Source of the DNA: Rhizobium rhizogenes NBRC 13257 | Lineage (GTDB): Bacteria; Pseudomonadota; Alphaproteobacteria; Rhizobiales; Rhizobiaceae | Length of the DNA stretch: 64,000 bases | Assembly: GCF_000696095.1 (NCBI RefSeq) | Contig: NZ_BAYX01000021.1 | Coordinates: 56,859-120,858, forward strand | Direction of reading: 5' to 3' | Part shown: in pieces, positions 10,918-18,566 of the stretch | Layout of the letters: each line of letters begins with the position of its first letter | Position numbering within the stretch: position 1 is the stretch's first letter | The notes under the pieces: model-generated | What the model was told of the DNA's origin: nothing | The model's input: only the letters and a program-made list of their open reading frames with translations | Database searches by the model: none | Program-made: the position numbers and the translations under genes

Positions 10918-11214
10918 ACCCGCGCCACGCCTGTCGAACGCGCGAGACGCAGGCTGATCTTCACAGATGGGACCGCCTTTACCGAACAGGAACGCGAGCG
11001 CCGGTTGGAATAGACCGGCGGCTCAGGCCATTCCGCTTGAGCGACGATTCCGGGTGTCGAACGAGACCAAGCACAGCTCTTATGCTGTGCAGGGCATAGG
11101 GCGAAATTAACGGTTTTCCGAAACGCCAGGGCGACCGAGTCGGGTCTCTGGATGTTGACTTTCATAAAAGCAACTTTAAAGTGTATTTATTACATCCATC
11201 TACCGGAGAATATT
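10918..11214. other. Intergenic stretch with one hairpin
   Basis: No convincing gene is present. GCACAGC (11071-11077) and GCTGTGC (11084-11090) form a 7-bp hairpin with a 6-base loop, without a T-run. ACTTTAAAGT (11173-11182) is a small palindrome shortly before the 49-residue peptide gene. Confidence 0.4.
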
Positions 11215-11364
11215 ATGGATAGATACACGAAAACCATTTTGACCGTCATCGCGGTGGCGCTGGTCGCTATCGCCGCTCAGAATGCCATTACCCCTGCAAA
11301 GGCCGTCGGCGGTGGCTGCGGCAGAGAGAATTACAATCCTTGTTGGGTTAAACTTGTAAATTAG
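11215..11364 (+). CDS. Small exported or membrane-anchored peptide, 49 residues
   Basis: The ATG at 11215 follows CCGGAGAA at a good distance, which favours it over the longer open frame starting at 11152. The peptide has a basic start (MDRYTK), a hydrophobic segment (about residues 8-25) and a possible signal-peptidase site at PAKA-VG. The remaining short tail has two cysteines in GGCGRENYNPCW. Short proteins opening with a similar MDRYTK-hydrophobic pattern are common in rhizobia, but I know of no assigned function. The surrounding DNA is less GC-rich than the neighbouring genes. Confidence 0.6.
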   Translation: MDRYTKTILTVIAVALVAIAAQNAITPAKAVGGGCGRENYNPCWVKLVN

Positions 11365-11487
11365 CGCGCATCCAGCTCCGCTATTTGAAGGCAACCACCG
11401 CTATTTGAGTTCGAAACTCGCGACATCGACGACCAGACAGAATTGCCGAAACAGTGACCCAACTAGGATCACCGTTTCGGCAGTCCA

Positions 11488-12279
11488 TCAGGACGCGGCG
11501 AGTTTGCGCGCGGCGGCGATAGCGGTGCGGGCACCGGTGCGCAGCTGTGCCGTTTCGGCGCCGGCGATAACAAGGTCGAGACCGAGCTTCAAATATTGCC
11601 CGGCACGTTCGCCATCGCTGCCAAAGGCGCAGATCAGTTTGCCATGGGCGCGGCAGCGCGCGAGCGCATGGCTCATCGCCTGGTCGATCGCGGCGCTATC
11701 GGGAGCAAGCCGCGCGCCGTTCGATAGCGCGATGGAGAGATCGGCCGGCCCGACGAAAATGCCATCGACGCCATCGACGGTGAGAATCTCGTCGATGGCA
11801 TCGAGTGCGGTGCGGGTCTCGACCATGGCGATCGTGACGGTCAGGCTGTTGCCGCGCTGCAGATAATCGTCAGGCGCTATGCCAAAATGGTTGAGGGCCA
11901 GCGACGGTCCCCAGCTCCGCTCGCCGAGCGGCGGATATTTCGTCGCCTTGACCAGGGCGCGGGCGTCATCGGCGGAATTGATCATCGGCGCGATGATACC
12001 GGAAGCACCGGCATCCAGAAGTCGCGAGGCAGAGGCGAAATCACCGACGGGGATGCGCCCGATCGCCGGTTTGCCGGCCAGCCGCACCTGGGCGATACCA
12101 TTGGCGGCAGACGCCATATCCCACATGCCATGCTGCATATCGAGCACGACCGCGTCGAAATCCTCTTGCGACAGGTGATTGACGAGCAATGGATCGGGCG
12201 TGCCAATCCAGGCAGAAATCATACCGCCATTTTCCCGGCGCTTCAGACGCCCGGCGAAACCGTCAATATCAATCGTCAT
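11488..12279 (-). CDS. HpcH/HpaI family aldolase
   Basis: A 263-residue class II (metal-dependent) aldolase of the HpcH/HpaI type, which cleaves 2-keto-4-hydroxy acids to pyruvate and an aldehyde. The visible signature runs through DAVVLDMQHGMWD, the metal-ligand region VETRTALDAIDEIL and GVDGIFVGPADLSIALS. The ATG at 12279 is chosen because GAGGA precedes it; an in-frame TTG lies five codons upstream within that site. It is divergent from the ROK regulator, which may control it. Confidence 0.88.
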   Translation of the reverse strand: MTIDIDGFAGRLKRRENGGMISAWIGTPDPLLVNHLSQEDFDAVVLDMQHGMWDMASAANGIAQVRLAGKPAIGRIPVGDFASASRLLDAGASGIIAPMINSADDARALVKATKYPPLGERSWGPSLALNHFGIAPDDYLQRGNSLTVTIAMVETRTALDAIDEILTVDGVDGIFVGPADLSIALSNGARLAPDSAAIDQAMSHALARCRAHGKLICAFGSDGERAGQYLKLGLDLVIAGAETAQLRTGARTAIAAARKLAAS

Positions 12280-12552
12280 GGTGATTTTCCTCAATAATTA
12301 CCACGCCCGCAACGAGCGAGACACTTCCCTCCGAGACCTCCTTCGACAACACAAACAAGGCCCTCATCCCCACTGACAATACTCAATTCCAGCGCCTCGG
12401 CTACCCCGAAAATACAACCGGCGCCACATGCCGTACGGCGATTCAAAACCATAGACAGCATTCAGCTATCGACTTCGTAAAGAAAACTTACCAAAAGATA
12501 TTGTGCGGAAGCGACGGACGAAGGAATTCACCGAAAATTGCGCAGAAAGGCC

Positions 12553-12580
12553 TTGACGGATTATTCGATCTCCGTAATTT
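12553..12580 (+). promoter_or_regulatory. Possible promoter of the ROK regulator
   Basis: TTGACG at 12553-12558 and TAATTT at 12575-12580 are 16 bases apart. ACGGA and TCCGT flank an 11-base spacer in the same stretch and could be an operator. The divergent gap of about 330 bases with the aldolase also holds the palindrome GCCGTACGGC at 12430-12439. Confidence 0.35.
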
Positions 12581-12607
12581 GTTCTTAAAATTGACGAATT
12601 GGTGACA

Positions 12608-13807
12608 ATGGATATATCAACCTCTATCCCCCACACCCGGCAGGCCACATCGCGTGCGGTATTGCGCGCCATCTTCGAAACCGCTCCCGTATCCCGCGCC
12701 GAACTGGCCCGGCTGACCGGGCTCTCGAAACAAAGCATGTCCGAGATCGTTCGTGATCTGGAGACAGAAGGCTGGCTCCGTGTCACTGGCCGCACCCAAG
12801 GCTCAGTCGGGCGGAGTGCGGTGACTTATGAGCTGGAACCGCGCAAGGCCTTCGTCTTCGGCGCCGATGTCGGCGGCACAAAGATCCATGCGGCGTTGGC
12901 CGGCCTTACGGGCGATATCATCGAAGAGGCCATCGAGGGCACGGATGCGCGCGGCGGCGAACATGTCATCGAGCAAATCGCCCGCATGCATCAAGCGCTG
13001 CTGCAGAAATCCGGCATTGCCGCGAAATCCGTGGCAATGGGCGCGATCGGCATTCCCGGCGCCATCCACCCGAAAACCAGGCGATTGGCGATGGTGCCGA
13101 ACATTCCCGGCCTAACGGAACTGACCCTAGAGGATAGTCTGCGCAACAGGCTGGGTCTCGACATCCTCATCGACAACGACGTCAACCTGGCCGCCCTTGG
13201 CGAGCAATGGCGCGGTGACGGCCGCAGCATCGACAATTTCGTCTTCGTGGCGCTCGGCACCGGCATTGGCATGGGGATCATCAACGAAGGCCGCCTCATC
13301 CGCGGCGCGCGTGGAGCAGCTGGCGAGATATCCACATTGCCGATCGGCGCCGATCCCTTCGATTCCCGCAGTTTTGCCGCCGGCGCGCTGGAATCGTCGA
13401 TCGGCAGCGTCGCCATCCGTGGCCGTTATGAAGCGCTCGGCGGCACGCCTGGCCTGAGCGTGCGTGACATGTTCGAGCGCGAGGACGACCCGGTCGCCGC
13501 GATCGTGATCGACGAAGTGGCGCGTCTCGTCGCCACATCGCTTGTTGCCATCGCCGCCGTGGTCGATCCGGAAAGGGTGATTTTCGGCGGCAGCGTCGGC
13601 GCTAGGCCCGAATTGGTCGAGCGGATCATCTTCTATCTGTCACGCTGCGTGCCGGTGCCGCTTTCCTGCACCATCAGCCCGCTTGGCAGCAAGGCCGGCC
13701 TGATCGGCGCCATTGCCGCAGCACTCGACCGATTTCGCGCAACACTGTTCGAAATTCCAGGACGCGGAGAGCACGGTAAGGGTTCCATCACGGAAAAAAC
13801 ACCCTAA
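12608..13807 (+). CDS. ROK family transcriptional regulator (NagC/XylR type)
   Basis: The N-terminus (about residues 8-70) is a winged helix with the SRAELARLTGLSKQSMSEIV motif. The remainder is a ROK sugar-kinase-like domain with the phosphate loop FGADVGGTKIHAAL, the GIPG motif and the GTGIGMGII segment. The CXCGXXGCXE zinc motif of many ROK proteins is not seen; the equivalent region reads RGARGAAGEISTLPIG. This argues for a degenerate or metal-free ligand site. The ATG at 12608 is chosen over TTG 12599 and GTG 12602, giving 399 residues; no ribosome site is obvious. It lies directly before the second gamma-glutamyltransferase. Confidence 0.83.
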   Translation: MDISTSIPHTRQATSRAVLRAIFETAPVSRAELARLTGLSKQSMSEIVRDLETEGWLRVTGRTQGSVGRSAVTYELEPRKAFVFGADVGGTKIHAALAGLTGDIIEEAIEGTDARGGEHVIEQIARMHQALLQKSGIAAKSVAMGAIGIPGAIHPKTRRLAMVPNIPGLTELTLEDSLRNRLGLDILIDNDVNLAALGEQWRGDGRSIDNFVFVALGTGIGMGIINEGRLIRGARGAAGEISTLPIGADPFDSRSFAAGALESSIGSVAIRGRYEALGGTPGLSVRDMFEREDDPVAAIVIDEVARLVATSLVAIAAVVDPERVIFGGSVGARPELVERIIFYLSRCVPVPLSCTISPLGSKAGLIGAIAAALDRFRATLFEIPGRGEHGKGSITEKTP

Positions 13808-13870
13808 AACGATGGAGAGGACGCGATCGATCGCGAACGCGAATAGGACAGATAGAGGACGTTGAGAGAC

Positions 13871-15460
13871 ATGCAGCAGCGGGATTTTTTCAAGCCAGGC
13901 CGTTCGGTCGCCGTTTCCGACAGGGGCATGGCCGCAACCTCGCATCCGCTGGCAACCCTTGCCGCCGTCGACATCCTACGGGCGGGCGGTAGTGCGGTGG
14001 ATGCGGCAGTCGCCGCGGTTGCGCTGCAATCCGTTATCGACCCGCACATGACCGGCATCGGCGGCGACTGCTTTGCCCTCTATAGCGCAGCCGGCGGCAC
14101 GCCGGTGGCGCTCAACGGGTCCGGGCGCGCGCCACAAAAGGCGAAACTCGACTATTTCCTCGAAAAAGGCTTCACCGCCATTCCCGACGACAGCCCGCAT
14201 GCGGTCACCATTCCCGGCGCCATCGACGCCTGGTGCCGGCTGATCGACGCCTACGGCCGCTTCGACATGGGCCGTGTGCTCGCACCGGCGATCGCGGCAG
14301 CCGAAGAAGGCTATTGCATCACGCCGCGCGTCGAGCTCGACTGGCACCGCTACAGCAGCCGCGTCGCAAAACATGCGGCTTCAGCAGCTTATTTCCTGCC
14401 GCATGGCCGGGCGCCACGAACCGGTGAACGCATGATCAACCCGGCGCTCGCCGCCACTTTGAAAGCCGTTGCTAAGGATGGTCGCGACGCCTTCTATCGT
14501 GGCGCGGTGGCCGAGGAGATCACCCAGGTTCTGCAATCGCTCGGCGGCCTGCATGAGGAAAGCGATTTCGCCGACTACAAGGCGTTCGAGACCACGCCGA
14601 TCTCCGGCAAGTTCCGCGGCCGCGACCTCTTCGAATGCCCTCCAAATGGCCAGGGCTTGGCGGCCCTCTTGATCACCCGTATCCTCGACGGTTTTGATCT
14701 GCGCGATCCTAAGCTCTCGGAGGCCGATCGTATTCATCTGCATGCCGAAGCCACCAAGGCCGGCTACGCCATGCGCGACCAGCTGATCAGCGATCCGGAC
14801 TATCTGACCTTCGATATCGACGAGTTGTTGTCCGACCGCTCGATTGCCGCCATGCGCGCGAAGATCAGTCTCGAACGCGCAGCCGACGCCGCTATCTGGG
14901 ATGGACCGACACATAGGGACACGGTCTATGTTTCCGTCGTCGATCGCGACGGCAATGCGATCTCACTGATCAACTCGGTGTTCATGCCCTTCGGCAGCGG
15001 TATCTACGCACCACGCTCCGGTGTGCTGCTGCAGAACCGTGGTGCTGGCTTCGTCGTCAAGCCGGGACATCCGAACGCCATCGGCCCCGGCAAGCTGCCC
15101 TTCCACACCATCATCCCGGCGATGCTGATGGAGAACGGCAAGGTACGCATGAGCTTCGGGGTCATGGGCGGGCAATATCAGGCGGCCGGCCATGCCCATA
15201 TGCTGACGCAGATCCTCGACCGCGATCTCGATCCGCAGCAGGCAAGCGATCAGCCGCGCAGCTTCTGCTTCGGCGGCAAGCTGTCGCTGGAACCGACGAT
15301 CTCGCAAGAGACCAAACGGGATCTTGAGCGGCGCGGTCACATCACCGAATGGGCGGACGAGCCGATCGGCGGCGCGCAGGCGATCATGATCGATCACGAG
15401 CGCGGCGTCTTGCTCGGCGCTTCCGATCACCGCAAGGACGGGGTCGCGCTGGGATATTGA
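13871..15460 (+). CDS. Second gamma-glutamyltransferase family protein
   Basis: A 529-residue Ntn-hydrolase of the gamma-glutamyltransferase family. The nucleophile should be Thr351 in THRDTVYVSVVDRDGN, followed by SGVLLQNRGAGF and a PGKLPFHTIIPAM region. The N-terminal part has GGSAVDAAVAAVALQSVIDP and GIGGDCFALY. No signal peptide is apparent. The ATG at 13871 has a GAGA a few bases before it; an in-frame TTG lies three codons upstream. It is clearly diverged from the copy at 4599. It follows a ROK regulator rather than an importer, so its substrate is probably different; acylase activity is possible. Confidence 0.83.
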   Translation: MQQRDFFKPGRSVAVSDRGMAATSHPLATLAAVDILRAGGSAVDAAVAAVALQSVIDPHMTGIGGDCFALYSAAGGTPVALNGSGRAPQKAKLDYFLEKGFTAIPDDSPHAVTIPGAIDAWCRLIDAYGRFDMGRVLAPAIAAAEEGYCITPRVELDWHRYSSRVAKHAASAAYFLPHGRAPRTGERMINPALAATLKAVAKDGRDAFYRGAVAEEITQVLQSLGGLHEESDFADYKAFETTPISGKFRGRDLFECPPNGQGLAALLITRILDGFDLRDPKLSEADRIHLHAEATKAGYAMRDQLISDPDYLTFDIDELLSDRSIAAMRAKISLERAADAAIWDGPTHRDTVYVSVVDRDGNAISLINSVFMPFGSGIYAPRSGVLLQNRGAGFVVKPGHPNAIGPGKLPFHTIIPAMLMENGKVRMSFGVMGGQYQAAGHAHMLTQILDRDLDPQQASDQPRSFCFGGKLSLEPTISQETKRDLERRGHITEWADEPIGGAQAIMIDHERGVLLGASDHRKDGVALGY

Positions 15461-15628
15461 GCTTGGCGGGGGGATATCACAGTATTTTTCGCGCTAAGCT
15501 TGCGTTTAATCGAAGACGCGCAATGCACGGATCGTTTTGAATGGGTCTCAATGGCAGAGTCGTCTCCCCCGCCATTGCGGTGACGAAGGAGACCACCCTA
15601 AGCCTCCCCGCATAAGGCCCAGATTACA

Positions 15629-15648
15629 TTTGTCCGATACCGGACAAA
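15629..15648. promoter_or_regulatory. Operator-like dyad TTTGTCCG-N4-CGGACAAA
   Basis: Two perfect 8-base arms separated by ATAC. It has the size and symmetry of a dimeric regulator site. It lies about 410 bases before the Crp/Fnr gene; the binding protein is unknown. Confidence 0.4.
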
Positions 15649-15693
15649 AGTCTACCTTCTCGGCTACATTTAAGTCGAATTGCGCATATCAAT

Positions 15694-15720
15694 TTGCCAA
15701 CATAGCCACTGGCAAGATTT
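15694..15720 (+). other. Weak hairpin with T-run
   Basis: TTGCCA (15694-15699) and TGGCAA (15710-15715) pair with a 10-base loop and are followed by a T-rich run. This could be a weak terminator or another operator. Confidence 0.25.
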
Positions 15721-15725
15721 TTTAC

Positions 15726-15741
15726 TTCCGAATATTCGGAA
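15726..15741. promoter_or_regulatory. Perfect 16-base palindrome TTCCGAATATTCGGAA
   Basis: A complete, spacerless palindrome in AT-rich intergenic DNA. It resembles a repressor operator; no regulator can be assigned. Confidence 0.4.
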
Positions 15742-16058
15742 AAACGACAGCACGCTCGATCTAAGTTGCGTGATTTCCTGGCATAGGTCGATTTATAACA
15801 TCGATATCAAGGGGCGTTTTGGCCAAGCGGGCCCAAGCCCGGCATCGCGTCGTCCGGGAATTTCACATTAGCCGCAGCTTCGGTCCGCCGACACATTTTT
15901 TGTTCGGTATCGTGCAGAGACTCCGCGCTAGCTTGCGCATTTTTTTCGATAAACATAAATCGAACACTATCAGAGACTAGGATTGTTTGATCGTCCGTAG
16001 ACTTTATGGCGCGGCCGACTGGGAGACCCGATTGCTCTTGCCCTTACGAGGAGAGAGC

Positions 16059-16775
16059 ATGTCCCCGCCAAAAAAATCAGAGATTCGTAATACGCTTTTA
16101 AGGTCCTTGTCCGATCAGGACTTCGATCATATTGCGTCTCATCTTGAGGGCATTGATCTTCCCAAACGGTTCATGATCACAACGCCTGATAGGATCAGCG
16201 ACTACATCTATTTTCTCGAATCGGGGATCGGATCGGTCGTGGTACGCGCTCCCGAAGGCAAGAGCGCCGAGATAGGCGTCTTCGGTCGCGAGGGGTTTTC
16301 CCCGACAGCGGTCCTTCAAGGGTCTGAGTCGGCACCCTTCTCGATATTTATGCAGGTCGCCGGCGCAGGATACCGCATCCAAAACGCGCGCATTCTGGCA
16401 GCAGCGAGCGATAGGCTCGAGCTGCGCAATCTGCTTTTAAGATACGTCCAGGCCGCATCAATTCAAACGGCGTATACCGCATTCTCGAACGCCGCAGACC
16501 AGATCGAGCAACGCTTGGCGCGTTGGCTTTTGATGTGTCACGATCGCACCGACGGAGACAAGATCGACCTTACCCATGACTTTCTGGCCGTCATGCTTGC
16601 GGTCCGTCGGCAAAGCGTCACGACAACGCTGCACGTTCTTGAGGGAAAGCATCTTATCGTCTCTCAACGAGGCTTCGTTGCGATTAGAGATCGCGTCGGG
16701 CTGGAGGCCCTTGCAGGGAGCTCCTATGGAGTGCCGGAACGCGAATATCGAAGGCTGATCAGTCAGACCGGTTGA
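16059..16775 (+). CDS. Crp/Fnr family transcriptional regulator
   Basis: The ATG at 16059 follows ACGAGGAGA and gives 238 residues, usual for the family. The N-terminal half is a cyclic-nucleotide-binding-type beta barrel (YIYFLESGIGSVVVRAPEGK, then EIGVFGREGFSP). The C-terminal winged helix has FLAVMLAVRRQSVTTTLHVL and the wing HLIVSQRGFVAI. No N-terminal cysteine cluster for an iron-sulfur centre is present, so it is not an oxygen-sensing FNR. Similar single-gene regulators are frequent in rhizobia; targets are unknown. Confidence 0.87.
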   Translation: MSPPKKSEIRNTLLRSLSDQDFDHIASHLEGIDLPKRFMITTPDRISDYIYFLESGIGSVVVRAPEGKSAEIGVFGREGFSPTAVLQGSESAPFSIFMQVAGAGYRIQNARILAAASDRLELRNLLLRYVQAASIQTAYTAFSNAADQIEQRLARWLLMCHDRTDGDKIDLTHDFLAVMLAVRRQSVTTTLHVLEGKHLIVSQRGFVAIRDRVGLEALAGSSYGVPEREYRRLISQTG

Positions 16776-16870
16776 ATTGGGCCGGAAAGTAAAGTGATGT
16801 CGGCCCTGCGTCTGTTGCGCCTCATCTCGGAAATTCGGGCTCTCAGACCGTGTGCCGTTGGATCATTTAC

Positions 16871-16902
16871 TGTCGGCACTCCTGAACCAGGATCTGCCGA
16901 CA
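16871..16902. other. Strong interrupted hairpin
   Basis: TGTCGGCA (16871-16878) pairs with TGCCGACA (16895-16902), and inside it TCCTG (16880-16884) pairs with CAGGA (16888-16892) around a 3-base loop. There is no T-run. It lies between the Crp/Fnr gene and the orphan antitoxin-like frame; it could be an RNA structure or a regulator site. Confidence 0.4.
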
Positions 16903-16962
16903 CATTGATGACGGATCGACTCAATTGTATCCTAAGCCTGCAACAATCAGTGAGATATCCCA

Positions 16963-17205
16963 CTGAAAGAAATCGAGATCAAGGGTAACGAGGCTGCTCT
17001 TGCGACTTTGATCGAACGTGCCATCGACGACAACGGCACCATCTTCCGGTGTCACGGCGAACGTGTCGCCGTGATCCTGCCTTGTGACAAATCTCAAGAA
17101 ATGAAAACGCTGCCGTCCTTCGGATGGCTCCTCGCCAATGCGCCACTCGAGGATGACGACCTTTCGGTGAGAAAGCCGGCTCGTCCCCAGCTACCCGCGT
17201 TTTAA
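16963..17205 (+). pseudogene. Phd/YefM-like antitoxin frame without ATG or toxin partner
   Basis: The frame reads KEIEIKGNEAALATLIERA, then FRCHGERVAVILP, and ends PARPQLPAF. This matches the beta-alpha-alpha-beta-beta order of Phd/YefM antitoxins (the RRGKPVAVILP-like strand is clear). An in-frame stop at 16951-16953 leaves no ATG or GTG before the domain. CTG at 16963 sits exactly where the initiator would be expected, so a single ATG-to-CTG change could have silenced it; TTG 17008 would remove half the domain. No toxin frame follows: the next gene is convergent rhaI, five bases away. It is probably a decayed remnant. Confidence 0.5.
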
Positions 17206-17209
17206 TCTC

Positions 17210-18502
17210 TCAGACAATCCCGCCGCTACCGCCAACGGAAGCCGGACGCTCGCTCGCAACCTTTTTCCGATAGCCGCTCGCCCGATAGGCCGCGACCGGA
17301 TCGATGGCGCCGCCGGTGCGGCGACGGGCTTCTGCGAGGATCGGCTCGACATCGGCGCGATAGGCCCGCTTCAGCGTTTCCGACGCCATCAGCGCGTCAT
17401 TGGTATCCTGATAGCCCGCCAATGCTTTGCGGTCGACGATCAGCGCCTGCGCATAGGCGCGGCGGATTTCGTTGGCGCTGGAGATCAGACTTTCGATCGG
17501 GTCGGTGACATTGTGCGACTGGTCGATCATATGCGCCGGATTGAAGTCGTTGACGCCGCGCTGCTCCGCATCGATCAGTTCATTGAAGACAAGGAACAGG
17601 CGGTAGGGCTCGATCGCGCCGGCGTCGAGATCGTCGTCGCCATATTTGGAATCGTTGAAGTGGAAGCCGCCGAGCTTGCCGAACTGGATAAGGCGGGCGA
17701 CGATCATTTCGATATTGGTGTTTGGCGCGTGGTGGCCGAGATCGACGAGGCACTGGGCTTTGGGCCCAAGCGTCTGCGCGATCAGGTAGTTGGTGCCCCA
17801 GTCCTGCACGACACTGGAATAGAAGGCCGGCTCGTACATCTTGTGTTCGGAAAACAGCCGCCAGTCGTCCGGCAGCGCCTTGTAGATGTCCGCCATGGCC
17901 GCGAGATAGCGCTCGAACGCCCGGGTGAAATTGCTCTGGCCGGGGAAATTCGAGCCGTCGCCGACCCAGACGGTCAGTGCTTTGGATCCAATGGCCTTGC
18001 CGATCTCGATGCATTCGAGATTGTGCTCGACGGCCTGCGCGCGGGTTGCCGCGTCGACATGGCTGAGCGAGCCGTATTTGTAGGAATGCGCTTGGCCGGG
18101 GGCATCGGAGAAGGTGTTGGAGTTCATGGCGTCGAAGCCGAGGCCGAGCGCATCGCCCTTTGCCCTCAGTTCCCTAGCATCCGCCTTGTCCCATGGGATA
18201 TGGAGCGACACATTTGGGGTTGCCCGCGTCAACTGGTTGATGACGGCACAATCGTCAAGCTTGTCGAAGATACCGCGCGGCTCACCGGTGCCCGGAAAGC
18301 GGGCAAAGCGCGTGCCGCCCGTCCCGACGCCCCAGGAAGGAATGGCGACGAAGAATTCGGCGACCTTCTTCGTGATATTCTCGATATCCACGCCGCGACG
18401 GGCAAGTGTCGCGCCCAATGCCTCATAATCGGACGTCAGCGCGGCGGCGCGCTTATCATTTTCAGCGGCGACCAGATCCGGCGCAATTCTAAACTCAGCC
18501 AT
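17210..18502 (-). CDS. rhaI: L-rhamnose isomerase, rhizobial type
   Basis: A 430-residue TIM-barrel sugar isomerase converting L-rhamnose to L-rhamnulose. Metal-site regions are visible: LFSEHKMYEPAFY, CLVDLGHHAPNTN and GGFHFNDSKYGDDDLD. The start at 18502 follows GGGAGGAAAGA. It is encoded downstream of rhaD on the same strand with about 64 bases between, and divergent from the transporter operon, as in the characterised Rhizobium leguminosarum rhamnose locus. It differs from the E. coli RhaA family in sequence. Confidence 0.93.
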   Translation of the reverse strand: MAEFRIAPDLVAAENDKRAAALTSDYEALGATLARRGVDIENITKKVAEFFVAIPSWGVGTGGTRFARFPGTGEPRGIFDKLDDCAVINQLTRATPNVSLHIPWDKADARELRAKGDALGLGFDAMNSNTFSDAPGQAHSYKYGSLSHVDAATRAQAVEHNLECIEIGKAIGSKALTVWVGDGSNFPGQSNFTRAFERYLAAMADIYKALPDDWRLFSEHKMYEPAFYSSVVQDWGTNYLIAQTLGPKAQCLVDLGHHAPNTNIEMIVARLIQFGKLGGFHFNDSKYGDDDLDAGAIEPYRLFLVFNELIDAEQRGVNDFNPAHMIDQSHNVTDPIESLISSANEIRRAYAQALIVDRKALAGYQDTNDALMASETLKRAYRADVEPILAEARRRTGGAIDPVAAYRASGYRKKVASERPASVGGSGGIV

Positions 18503-18566
18503 TCTTTCCTCCCAAAAAGCGAAGGCTCACCCCGGCATTGTCCCGGCCGGCGCGAGCCGAATGATA

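Larger units (their letters stand above)
15461..16058. other. Gene-free stretch with clustered inverted repeats
   Basis: About 600 bases, clearly richer in A and T than the flanks, with no convincing coding region. It contains three dyads within 113 bases (15629-15741, listed separately) and a looser TTCGAT/ATCGAA pair at 15945-15964 near the Crp/Fnr gene. It probably holds the regulatory region of the downstream regulator. Confidence 0.5.

Noticed and set aside
15945..15964. TTCGAT-N8-ATCGAA as an FNR/Crp box
   Set aside because: Arm sequence and spacing do not match TTGAT-N4-ATCAA or the CRP consensus.
16059..16775. Oxygen-sensing FNR
   Set aside because: No N-terminal cysteine cluster is present, so only the general Crp/Fnr family is called.
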